From assembly GCA_017963805.1 (NCBI GenBank), contig JAGCTE010000055.1, forward strand, positions 1 through 64,000: 64,000 bases of DNA, given 5' to 3'. Below are positions 1-9,200 of the stretch, one piece after another. The notes beneath the pieces are model-generated. The model made no database searches. It saw nothing but the letters and a program-made list of their open reading frames with translations, and had not been told where the DNA came from. The translations under genes were made by a program, and so were the position numbers. This DNA is from a bacterium. Its GTDB lineage: Bacteria; Auribacterota; UBA3054. Each line of letters begins with the position of its first letter. The stretch's first letter is position 1.

Positions 1-2
1 CC

Positions 3-1250
3 GAGGAAGCGAAAGCCGAGGAAACGACAAGTCCTTTTGATTCCGAGGCCGAATGGGGAAGCGAGGACAGGCTGAATAACGCCAGGGAAAACATCCGGCA
101 TTACAACGACGAGATCGCGAAGATAAACGAACAGCTGAAAAGCCTGGATCCGGATTCCGATTTTGAGGAAGTTGAGAACTTGAAATTTGAGCTGAAAGCC
201 AACCAGACAATGCTGGAGATAGCCCAGGAGGTCTTGGCCGAAATGGAAGGCAAACAGGCGGAAAAGGAAGAACCAAAAAAGGCCGAAGAGAAGGAAGCGG
301 TAAAAAAAGAGGAGAAAAAGGAGAAGACCGCCGCCGCCGAGAAACCCAAGAAGGGGCCGGAGACACATTTCGAAGCGACTTCCAAATATTACGGCATTCC
401 CGCGCTCGCAAGCTCCGCCAGCGGATGTTTCGACAGCGCCAAGACCTTCCTGCAAGTCCAAAGCGACGACGGGAAGATCCATTACAAAGTCTATTTCGTG
501 ACGGATCCGAAGATGTGGAAAGCCCTCAAAAGGGAAGGGAAGCACGCCTCTCCCGCAAGGAACGCGGACTGGGATCTGAAGAGCCGTTCCGTTCTGCTTT
601 TCGCTTCGCCGGCCATCACAAATTCCCTGGAGGCCAGCCTGAAGTTCGCGATGGCTTCGCTGGCCTTTGAGCGGAAGATGCTGGAGGTCAATCCAAAGGA
701 AGAGGCCAGCGAGCTGGTGGCCAGAGGCTTCGCCTTCCACTTCTCGGGACTTAACTCTGTCGTCGACGTTAACAAGGTGTTTTATCTCCCGGCCCTGAAG
801 GAAAAGGACCTGCTCGTTTCCAGCGAACTTATCAATCCGACCAGAATGAACGACGCGAAGCGCTTGCTCTGCTTCTCAAGGCAGAGCGCCGCCGTGGTCG
901 ATTTTTTCATGAAACACGGAAATTTCCTGAGCAAGTACATCCCCAATCTGCAAGGCGGGAATTCCGGATTCCGCACCAGTTTCCAGCACATGGGCCTAGC
1001 CGAGGACTGGGCCGAGAACTACGACGACTTCTGCAACAACATGACATCAAGGCTCTTCTTCCCTCTTACCGAAGCGGCCAACGACGCCGACGCTTACGCC
1101 GAATGGAAACAGTCGATTGACAGCGATGACATCGCCCAGAAGGACAAGGAGGAAATGCTTCGGAGAAGAAAGGCGACGCGGGCCCGCAGGCACGCCGAGT
1201 ACGAAAGAACACACACCAGCAGCGGACAACGTATCATTTGGAAACACTAG
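3..1250 (+). CDS. Hypothetical coiled-coil protein, 5' end missing (partial)
   Basis: The reading frame is open from the left edge (first full codon at base 3) to a TAG at 1248-1250, so about 415 residues are visible and the true start lies outside. A TTG at 180 could be read as a start, but the frame upstream is coding-like. The visible N-terminal third is strongly charged (Glu/Lys-rich, coiled-coil-like with a KKEEKKEK stretch). The rest is a globular region ending in an Arg-rich tail. It is paralogous to the next gene: both carry a GGNS..R..F motif followed by an acidic/aromatic stretch (DWAENYDDFC here, EWGDGFDTFC there) and a FFPLT/FLPLT end. The next gene starts 6 bases downstream, so they are probably co-transcribed. 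I do not recognise the family. Confidence 0.7.
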   Translation, partial: EEAKAEETTSPFDSEAEWGSEDRLNNARENIRHYNDEIAKINEQLKSLDPDSDFEEVENLKFELKANQTMLEIAQEVLAEMEGKQAEKEEPKKAEEKEAVKKEEKKEKTAAAEKPKKGPETHFEATSKYYGIPALASSASGCFDSAKTFLQVQSDDGKIHYKVYFVTDPKMWKALKREGKHASPARNADWDLKSRSVLLFASPAITNSLEASLKFAMASLAFERKMLEVNPKEEASELVARGFAFHFSGLNSVVDVNKVFYLPALKEKDLLVSSELINPTRMNDAKRLLCFSRQSAAVVDFFMKHGNFLSKYIPNLQGGNSGFRTSFQHMGLAEDWAENYDDFCNNMTSRLFFPLTEAANDADAYAEWKQSIDSDDIAQKDKEEMLRRRKATRARRHAEYERTHTSSGQRIIWKH

Positions 1251-1256
1251 GACATT

Positions 1257-2456
1257 ATGAAGGCGTTCTGGGGATCTTCTTTGTTTCTGTTCGCGCTTTT
1301 TTGCGCGGCTGAACTTTTCGCCGGGTTCGGCGAAGGCTACGGCGCTTACTGCAAAGCTCCGGCAAGCTTGAAGGAAGGCTTGTTTGAGGTGTATTTCCCG
1401 CCGAAGCATACCGCTCCCGGGCCGGATCCCGCCGTTACCCAGATAGTCGTCCAGGTCGCCAAGCAGCTCTCACCCGAAGAATACGCCCGCTGCAAGGAGG
1501 ATCTGGCGCGCCGTATCAAAGAGCTCGCGGAAGCGGAAAAGAGGGTCAAGAAGCTAAAGGAAGAGTTCGACGAGGAAGCGCTGGAATACGCGGAGATGAG
1601 ATACAAGCAGGCCAAGAGCAAGCACGACGAGGTCAATTCGAAGATAAAATCGCACGACCTTTGGGTGGAGGAGCAGAAAAACAAAGCCAAAAAGAAAGCG
1701 GAGAAACCGAAGGTAAAGGAGACTCACCAGGCCGAAACGGAGAAATATTTCCGCTTGAGAAACGTCATGAGGAACGCGACCACGGCGGTCACGATGATGC
1801 ATTTCCTAGGCGACGACGCCGTAACGAACCATTTCCCCTGGCCGGACGGTTCCATAAAAGTTTACGTTGTCAACGACAAGGCGGCCTACAAGAAACTGAA
1901 AACAAAGCGGCCCCTCATATGCCCGGTCGAAAACATCTGCATGGACAAGGGCGGAAGGGAAATGCTCGTTTACATTGACGCCAAACTTACCAACAATTTT
2001 CAGGCGGCTTTCAACTACACGGTGTGCGGCCAGGCCTTCGACGAGTTTATGGAGCTGGTGACCTTCAAGGAAGGCGCCGGCGACGTTGTGAGGGTCGGGT
2101 ATTGCGCTATCGCCGCCAACCTAGACGTCGTGACGACCGTTGACGGCGACTTTGACCTGCCCGTCCTTGAAGAGAAAAAGCTTTTCCTGGCTTCCCAAAT
2201 GATAGACCCCAGCGCCATTGACAGCAGGGAGAGATGCCTGTATTATCTCCGCCAGGCCAAAGCTTTCACCAAACCGCTGATGGACCTTGGCGATTCGGAA
2301 TTCACCACGTTCCTGAAGAACGCCAAGGGCGGAAATTCCAGGATGCGCCGCAATTTCGAGCTAATTAGGCTGCCCAAAGAATGGGGCGACGGCTTCGACA
2401 CCTTCTGCATGAGGCTGCACGAGCAGGCTTTCCTGCCTCTAACGAAAAGCAAATAA
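1257..2456 (+). CDS. Hypothetical secreted coiled-coil protein, paralogue of preceding gene
   Basis: This encodes 399 residues starting at an ATG 6 bases after the previous stop. The first about 22 residues (MKAFWGSSLFLFALFCAAEL) form a signal peptide, so the protein should be exported. Residues about 75-160 are a long Lys/Glu-rich coiled coil. Residues about 165-399 form a globular domain that matches the C-terminal half of the upstream gene, including KGGNSRMRRNF and the FLPLT end. The pair therefore looks like a tandem duplication of one unrecognised family. The stop is only 2 bases from the stop of the convergent gene at 2459, leaving no room for a separate terminator. Confidence 0.72.
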   Translation: MKAFWGSSLFLFALFCAAELFAGFGEGYGAYCKAPASLKEGLFEVYFPPKHTAPGPDPAVTQIVVQVAKQLSPEEYARCKEDLARRIKELAEAEKRVKKLKEEFDEEALEYAEMRYKQAKSKHDEVNSKIKSHDLWVEEQKNKAKKKAEKPKVKETHQAETEKYFRLRNVMRNATTAVTMMHFLGDDAVTNHFPWPDGSIKVYVVNDKAAYKKLKTKRPLICPVENICMDKGGREMLVYIDAKLTNNFQAAFNYTVCGQAFDEFMELVTFKEGAGDVVRVGYCAIAANLDVVTTVDGDFDLPVLEEKKLFLASQMIDPSAIDSRERCLYYLRQAKAFTKPLMDLGDSEFTTFLKNAKGGNSRMRRNFELIRLPKEWGDGFDTFCMRLHEQAFLPLTKSK

Positions 2457-2458
2457 GC

Positions 2459-4240
2459 TTACTTGTCGCGCCTTTGCCCGTTGATCCAGACTTCGTTGTT
2501 CTGATAGTCGAAAGTTTTGGGAGAGACGGCGGTTTTGGCTTTGGACAAAATCATGTTGCCAAAGGCCTTTAATTTGAACTTGGCGGTGTTGACGTTGCCT
2601 ATGTAGGAGGCGTGGGCGGGATTGTCAAGATCGTTGATGATCGTTCCGCCGGCGAAAAGGGAATCGTAGGCTTCGCAGCAGGAGAGGCTGTTGATCTGGC
2701 CTTTCTCGTTGGCGACTGTCTCAACTATCCCCGAGTAAGTGAAGACGGTCGGGTAATGGCGCTCCATGGTGCCGTCGCTGTTGCCAAGGACGGTTATCCT
2801 CGGCTTGACGTCCAAAAAGAGCTCCGGAGAGCCTTTTCTCAAAACTCTCAGCGTCAGGTTCGTCACCGGAAGCGAGCTTTCCTTGCCGAAATAAAGTTCC
2901 TCTTCGGAAGGATCCCAAACGATCTTTCCCGAATAGGTGTCCGATCCCGTAACGGCGATCTTGGAGAAGCCGGAGTATTCTTCCGTGCCGTCCGACAGTT
3001 TGACGTGCCAGGCGCGGTCCTTGTTTGGGAGGTACAGCTCGTATTCGCTCTCGCAAACCAGGTTGCTTACCGCGAAGGGGATCTCCATAACGGCGTTCGT
3101 GGAGACTTCCACGGTCCTGTCCAGGCTGACACTGGGCATGTTGTAGTCCAAAAGCTGGCCGGAATAGCCGGCGCGCACAACGCAGTTGCTTATGACGCCG
3201 TAGGGGAGAGCCTTGTTGGAATTGACCTTCATTTCGGAGATGTTGCCCTGGCAGGTAAACGCGCTGTCCTTTATGTCGGCGTCCTTGACGGAGATCGTCC
3301 TGACGAAGAAGTTCGTGTAATTAAGCGTCGTTTTGTTGTAGTCGCGGACGGCGAAGTAGGCGTCCCTTATGCCGCACGATTCCCTCTCTATAGGGTATGC
3401 CGAGGCGGTCTTGAAGGCTGTGACGCTGAAAGTTTTTAGGAATTTGGAACGGATCATTCCGCCTATAAAAGCGCCGCCTTTTATCTGCATGTCTTTCAAG
3501 CCGTCCAAAAGTGAGACGATGTCGGCGTTCACAACGCCGCCGTAGCATTTCGCTTCCTTGGTGTACTTGTCCTTTACGATCTGCGAGGCAACTGTGAAAG
3601 TCCTCATGTTGTCGCTGGACTGGATAAGGCCGTGCGTGCCGCCTGTTGCGGGGTCGAAGTAAAGGTTGCCGCCTTTTATGGAAGTGTACTGCAGCTGGTC
3701 TTTCACGACAAGGTCGGCCCAGACGTTGCCGCCCCAGTACTCGGTCCTCTGCTTTTCGGTGTTCTGGAAAACCTTGCCGCTGACGTTAAGGTTTGTGATC
3801 CTTCCCTTGATCCTCATCATGCCGCCGGCGCCGAGAGGCGAACCGAGGTCGCCGCCCGTTATGGTAAGGTAGCGGATGTTGCCGATTATAGTGATGTTCT
3901 GGACAAACCCCGCGTGGTCCAATCCGGGAGGGAAGGTCACGTTGAGGGATTTCAATATGCCGTCGCAGTAGATCTCCCTGATCTTGACGTTGGCGGGAGT
4001 TTTGGCGTACTTCTGCTGGGGAGCTACGGTCAGCGTGCCGTCCAGGTAAAAAACGCCGGCGTCCGTCACTCTCAGGTCCCAGACGTCCGTTCCCATGACG
4101 GGCACGGCCTCGAGCGTTCCGTTGCCGAAGTAGGTGGCTTTCATGTTGCCAAACTGAACGGTCTGCGTCCTCTCTTTCTTGGCGAAGAGGGAAAGGGCGC
4201 TGAACAGAAGAATGAAAAGGGCTGGACGTAATTTCAGCAT
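2459..4240 (-). CDS. Secreted repeat protein, probable beta-solenoid, tandem paralogue 1
   Basis: This encodes 593 residues with a signal peptide (residues about 1-20). The start is supported by an AGGAAG ribosome-binding site 5 bases upstream. The body consists of short irregular repeats rich in I-x-x-L-x-I/V-x-G-G patterns, for example LTITGGDLGSPLGAGG and MQIKGGAFIGGMI, which suggests a right-handed beta-solenoid (inference). The last residues read TFDYQNNEVWINGQR, closely matching TFDYEGNEVWIGGTR at the end of the neighbouring 593-residue gene. Both also share a WGG(N/D)(V/L)WAD motif near residues 170-190. The genes are 14 bases apart and probably co-transcribed. No catalytic motif is visible, so a surface or adhesive role is only a guess. 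Confidence 0.75.
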   Translation of the reverse strand: MLKLRPALFILLFSALSLFAKKERTQTVQFGNMKATYFGNGTLEAVPVMGTDVWDLRVTDAGVFYLDGTLTVAPQQKYAKTPANVKIREIYCDGILKSLNVTFPPGLDHAGFVQNITIIGNIRYLTITGGDLGSPLGAGGMMRIKGRITNLNVSGKVFQNTEKQRTEYWGGNVWADLVVKDQLQYTSIKGGNLYFDPATGGTHGLIQSSDNMRTFTVASQIVKDKYTKEAKCYGGVVNADIVSLLDGLKDMQIKGGAFIGGMIRSKFLKTFSVTAFKTASAYPIERESCGIRDAYFAVRDYNKTTLNYTNFFVRTISVKDADIKDSAFTCQGNISEMKVNSNKALPYGVISNCVVRAGYSGQLLDYNMPSVSLDRTVEVSTNAVMEIPFAVSNLVCESEYELYLPNKDRAWHVKLSDGTEEYSGFSKIAVTGSDTYSGKIVWDPSEEELYFGKESSLPVTNLTLRVLRKGSPELFLDVKPRITVLGNSDGTMERHYPTVFTYSGIVETVANEKGQINSLSCCEAYDSLFAGGTIINDLDNPAHASYIGNVNTAKFKLKAFGNMILSKAKTAVSPKTFDYQNNEVWINGQRRDK

Positions 4241-4254
4241 GATCTTCCTATTGA

Positions 4255-6036
4255 TTATTTGATGGGTGTCTTTACCCGCGTGCCGCCGATCCAGACTTCG
4301 TTGCCTTCGTAGTCGAAGGTCTTGTCAAGCTTTATCGGTTTTTTGGAATAGAGGGAATTGGCCTTGGCTTCTTCTGATGTCTTGAAAGAGTTCAGAGAAC
4401 CCATGTAGGTGGCGTGCTCGGAAGTGCCGTCGCTGCCGAAGAGCAGGCCGCCGGCGAAAAAGCTCGAAAAAGCTCTGCCGCAGCTGACGGGGCCTATGTT
4501 CCCGGGGAAGGCGCTTCTCTTGGGCGCGGAGGTGGAGGCGGAATGGATGAAGTTCGTGGACGCGACCTCCTTCTTCTGCTGTCTGACCCTGATGGTCAGG
4601 GGCAGTTCCGTGTGCCTTCTGGGGGAGGCGCCGTAGGAGACCCTTATCTTGATATTGGTCAGAGTGTAGTACTCGGTGCCGCCGAAATCGAAGTCGCCCA
4701 GGGCGGGATCCCAGACGAAGGTGCCCGAAACGGCGTTGGTGCCTTCAAAGCTATACGCGTTGAACCCTGAGAAAGTTTCGTTGACCGCATTCGAAATAAA
4801 GCAGCCCCAGGCCAGTCCGCGGGCTGCGACGCTGAGCGAAGAGACGCCTTCGGAAGGAAGGTTGGTGACGGAAAACGGCAGGGTGAAGACGCAGTTGGTG
4901 CCGGCCTGCAGTATTCCGCTGCTGGGGGCGCTGGCGAAAATGACAGGGGAGGAGACGTAATTGTTCTCGTAGCCCACGCCGGCATAGACGAAAGTGTTGC
5001 TTATAGTTCCGCCTTCGCCGCTCTTGTCCGCGCTGGCTTTCAAGCTTTTCAGGCTGCCGTGGGAGGAGATCAGGGAATCGCGGGCGTTGACCGAGCGCAG
5101 GGAAACGGCGCCCATGTAGTAGTTCGTGAAATTGCCTGGATTGGCGTCATTGAGAGTTCTTAGGGAAGCGTTCAGAAGGCCGTAATCCTCCTTGGGAGCC
5201 GGCAGAAAGGCGGCCTGGGGATTCGGTCCGCTGACGCTGACCTTTCCTATTCTCTGGGCCTTGACAAGCCCGTTCTGCCAGCCGCCGCCGGTTATGGTCA
5301 GGTTGTCGATGGAGGAGGCGGCGGTGAGATCGGCGCTGGCGAAGCCGCCCTTCATACAGGCGAGCCCCTTATCGTCCTTCATGAGATAAGACTTCAGGGC
5401 GAATTTCTTGACGGTGCCGGAGACGCTGAAGCAGGCCAGACGCTGCTCTTCCAGCCCGGGGAGGTAGGAATAATTGCCGCCGGTTATTAGGCAGGAACCC
5501 AGGTCGCCCTTGACGGAGACGTCGGCCCAGAGATCGCCGCCCCAGTAGGTCAGCTCTCCCGTGGCTTTGTCCTTGTGCTTCAAGCCGGAAATTTTCAGCT
5601 GCTCCACTGAGCCCTTTACGGAGACAAGCCCGTCGCCCGCCTCGTTGGAACCCAGATCGCCTCCCAGGATGGTTACGCTCTGCATGGCGCTGTCAACGTA
5701 CAGATCCTTGAGATAGCCGACTCCGTTGGCGCCCGGCGGGAAAGTGATCTTAAGAGACCTCAGGGCCGGAGCGCTGAGGCTGCGGATCTTCACGCAGAAG
5801 TTGGCGGGGTCTTTTTCCAGGGGGCGGATAGTCAGCGTGGCTTTGGCTGCGGAGGAAACGTCGTCCACGACCTTGAGATCCCAGACGTCCCATTTCCCGC
5901 CGTTGCTGTAAGGGGAGGCGACGCAGTAGCCTTTCCCGGAGTAATTAAGGCGCATGCCGCCGAAAATGACGGTGTCGGCGGAGAAGGCGGACGCGGCCAG
6001 GCAAAAGATGAAAAGTGAGAGTAGACCCGATCTCAT
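4255..6036 (-). CDS. Secreted repeat protein, probable beta-solenoid, tandem paralogue 2
   Basis: This encodes 593 residues, the same length as its downstream neighbour, beginning with a signal peptide that ends near AASAFSA. It shares with that neighbour the WGGDLWADVSVKGD block, GG-containing short repeats (LTITGGGWQNGLVKA, VTILGGDLGSNEAGDG) and the conserved C-terminal FDYEGNEVWIGG segment. The region around residues 370-480 looks like an Ig-like insertion. The gene is first in a two-gene minus-strand operon. No clear Shine-Dalgarno is seen before the ATG at 6034-6036. It diverges from the giant gene at 6212 across a 175-base spacer. Export is clear from sequence; function is unknown. Confidence 0.75.
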   Translation of the reverse strand: MRSGLLSLFIFCLAASAFSADTVIFGGMRLNYSGKGYCVASPYSNGGKWDVWDLKVVDDVSSAAKATLTIRPLEKDPANFCVKIRSLSAPALRSLKITFPPGANGVGYLKDLYVDSAMQSVTILGGDLGSNEAGDGLVSVKGSVEQLKISGLKHKDKATGELTYWGGDLWADVSVKGDLGSCLITGGNYSYLPGLEEQRLACFSVSGTVKKFALKSYLMKDDKGLACMKGGFASADLTAASSIDNLTITGGGWQNGLVKAQRIGKVSVSGPNPQAAFLPAPKEDYGLLNASLRTLNDANPGNFTNYYMGAVSLRSVNARDSLISSHGSLKSLKASADKSGEGGTISNTFVYAGVGYENNYVSSPVIFASAPSSGILQAGTNCVFTLPFSVTNLPSEGVSSLSVAARGLAWGCFISNAVNETFSGFNAYSFEGTNAVSGTFVWDPALGDFDFGGTEYYTLTNIKIRVSYGASPRRHTELPLTIRVRQQKKEVASTNFIHSASTSAPKRSAFPGNIGPVSCGRAFSSFFAGGLLFGSDGTSEHATYMGSLNSFKTSEEAKANSLYSKKPIKLDKTFDYEGNEVWIGGTRVKTPIK

Positions 6037-6111
6037 AGGCGTAAAATCTTAAGTTAACTACATGATTTTACCATAAACTCGGGAATTTGGTAATTCAAAG
6101 GCTCATTCAAG

Positions 6112-6140
6112 TTGACAAAAATTGCCCTTTTTCGTAGAAT
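6112..6140 (+). promoter_or_regulatory. Sigma-70-type promoter for the giant PEP-CTERM gene
   Basis: TTGACA at 6112-6117 and TAGAAT at 6135-6140 are separated by 17 bases. Transcription would begin near 6147, giving a leader of about 65 bases before the ATG at 6212, which is preceded by an AAGGAG site. The same TTGACA/TAGAAT pair occurs at 31231 and 56565. Confidence 0.75.
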
Positions 6141-6211
6141 TTTCTTAAATCATCTGGGCTTGTTTTCAATCGCGGAAGCGGGCCAAACCCAATTAACCAA
6201 GGAGTTCATTT

Positions 6212-9200
6212 ATGAAACGTTTCCTTCTCCTGGCGCTGCTTTTAGCGCTTACCTCCTCTCTGATGGCCGAGACCCTCTTCGAGGAGAATTTCGAGAGTTA
6301 TGAGGCCGGAACCGAAATGGTCGGCACGATCGACGGCTGGGATACCTTCTCCACCTACGGCGGCAGTTCCACCATCGTCGAGAACGAGAGCGGCATCGCC
6401 GGAAAATCCATGAAAATGCAGCAGATCGACGGCGGTTCGGCCGATTACGACATGATCTTCGGCCCGAAGTTCGACATGTCGACGGAAGACTCCTTGAGGC
6501 AGCTGGTGAGAGTTTCCGCCACCGTGGTCCCCTCCAGCGAGACGGACATTATGGCGCTCTACGCCGTGAACGGCGAGACCAACCGTTTCGCCTATCTGCA
6601 CATGAACGTGGCGAAAGGCGAGCTTACTTCCTATCCCACCGGCGCGACGCTGACCAATCTCAACAAGGACAACACGCCCAACAGGATTTCCATGCTGTGG
6701 GACAACTATGACAATACCATCAGGCAGATAACCTGCAACGGGCAGACCCAGGACTGCCATATCGCCATGTCCGGAAGCTTTTACGCTCAGCCCGTCAGGA
6801 TCCGTTTCTCCACGCAGTTCGGCACCAGGAAAGACTGGGTCACCTACTATGACGACGTCAAAGTGGAAACGGAATCCCGCTACGCCGCGCCGCACCTCTT
6901 CATTGATAAGACCAGCCTTACCCTGAAAAAGAAAGCGCAGGGGCACCTGACTCTCCAGAACGCCGGACCGGAAGGCGACATCACCTTCGCTATAACCAAG
7001 AGCGAAGGCGCCGACTGGCTGACCGTTTCCCCCAGCAGCGGCACTTACAACGGCACCAAGGACCTGACTTTCTCCACCACCGGCGACAAGGATTACGCCA
7101 GGGCGAAAGTGACCATCGACGCCGGAACGGCCGGCACTGAAGTTGTGAGCGTTTACTGGGTGAACGGCACGGTCTTTTACCGCGAGGATTTCGAGGAACC
7201 CTTCATGACCATGGGCGACCTGCAGAATCAGGAAGGCTGGCTGGTCAGAAGCGACACCGGCTCTAGCAGCAACAGGGCCGAGATCGAAAAGCCCGAGTTT
7301 GCCGAAAGCCAGGTCATGCACGCTTACAGGTCCACCGGCTACGACGGCGTCAGAAAGGGCGGCCGTCCCGGCAGCACGCCCATCGAAGGCTGCCCGGCCC
7401 TGTCCGTGGTCAAAGTCTCCGGCAGGATCTATTGGGAATCCACTTCCAACGCCGGCAGCATCTACCTGGCCACGCCCGACACCGCCAAGCCCTTCTGCAT
7501 GAAGATAAGAAAGACCGACGGGCAGAACACCTTCTATCTCTATCAGATGAGAGACGGCAGCTACACTCCGCCCGACGCGTTCAGCGGAAAGACCTGGCCC
7601 ATGGACGAGTGGGTCTACGTCTCCTACACCATCGACTTCGCCACCATGAAGGGCGTGGAAGTCCAGATCGGCGACGTTACGGCCGACATCTCCAACTACA
7701 GCCTCTACGATGTGCCCGTCAAGGCCTTCACCGGCCTTTCCTTCTGCACCGACAAAGCTAGTGGCGGCGACGACTGGGACGCCAAGTTCTACTTCGACGA
7801 TATCCAGTGCGAATACATCCCGAGAGGCGACGAGCCCATCATGGGCATCGATGACGACACTTTCCACACCGGCTTGACGGCTGAAAGCGGCGAAGTGACG
7901 CTGGTCAACGCCGGCGGCGGCAGCTTCGACTACAGCGCCTCCGTCATCATGGGCGGCAGCTGGCTCTCCATTGCCGAACCGACCAGCGGCACCTGTGAAG
8001 ACGAAGCCAAGATCGTCTTCAACATCGACCGCGAGGCCTTGAACGAGGACTACTACCGCGGCGTCATCAGCCTCGACTGCGGCTCCTGCGGCTCCACCAA
8101 CATCCTTGTGACGGCCGGCGCCGGACACATCATCTACAAGGAAGACTTCGAGGAGCCCTTCATGCAGGTAGGCGATCTCCAGGGTCAGGACGCCTGGGTC
8201 GTCAGAGGCACCAACTGCGCCGACAGCAACGAAGCCTACGTCGTCGACGCCCACGACACGCACTGCATGCACGCCAAGCGCGCCCAGGGCTACGATGGCA
8301 TCAGGAACAACTCCCTGTCAGGCTGCCCTGAGAATCAGATCGTGAAGTTCTCGTACAGGATCTACTGGGACGACCAGTCCGAGGCGCAGAGCGTCTATCT
8401 GGCCACTCCGGCCGGCATAAAGCCCTTCTGCATGAAGATCAGGCGTAAAGACGACGGCACCTTCTACCTCTACCAGATGCTGGACGGCTCCTACCAGCCG
8501 CCCCTGGACGGCTACAGCTGGTCCATGAACGAATGGATCGACATTTCCTATACCCTCGACTTCCGCTCCCAGAACGGCGTGACGGTCCAGATCGGCGAAG
8601 ACGCCGCGGACATCAGCTCGCTCGTCCTTTACGGCAACGGCAGCTACAAGAAACTCGAGGGCTTCAGCTTCTGCACCGACGGATCCGGCAACGAATTCGA
8701 CTCCCTGTTCTATTTCGACGACTTCAAGATGGAAATCATCGACAGGGATCCCGATCCCAAGCTGAATATCGCCACGCCCAGAGTTGTGGTCGGCTTGACC
8801 GCTGAAAGCGGCGAAGTCATGCTCAACAACTCCGGCGCCGGCAGCTTCGAGTGGACCGCCACTCTGCCCGACGATCCTTCCTGGCTTGAACTGACGACCG
8901 CCAGCGGCACCTGCCAAAAGGACGATCCCGTCCGCTTCAAGGTCCTAAGGGATGAGATGGAATCCGACTACTACCGCACCGTTATGCACATCGACGCCGG
9001 AGCCGCCGGCGAAGCCGACGTGATAATATGCGTCTGCTCCGGTTCCGTCTTCTACAAGGAAGACTTCGAGGAACCCTACATGCACATAGGCGACCTCCAG
9101 GGCCAGGACGGCTGGGTCGTCAGGAACGGCGGCTACTGCCGCGACGTCAACAGCGCCTACGTCACCAACGGTCTGCCCTTCACGGACAACGCCTGCATGC

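Noticed and set aside
6242-8272. 676-residue open frame on the minus strand
   Set aside because: It lies fully antisense to the giant PEP-CTERM gene, is low-complexity Gly/Val/Ala/Asp-rich and arises from the GC-biased codon use of the real gene. No signal, motif or ribosome-binding site.
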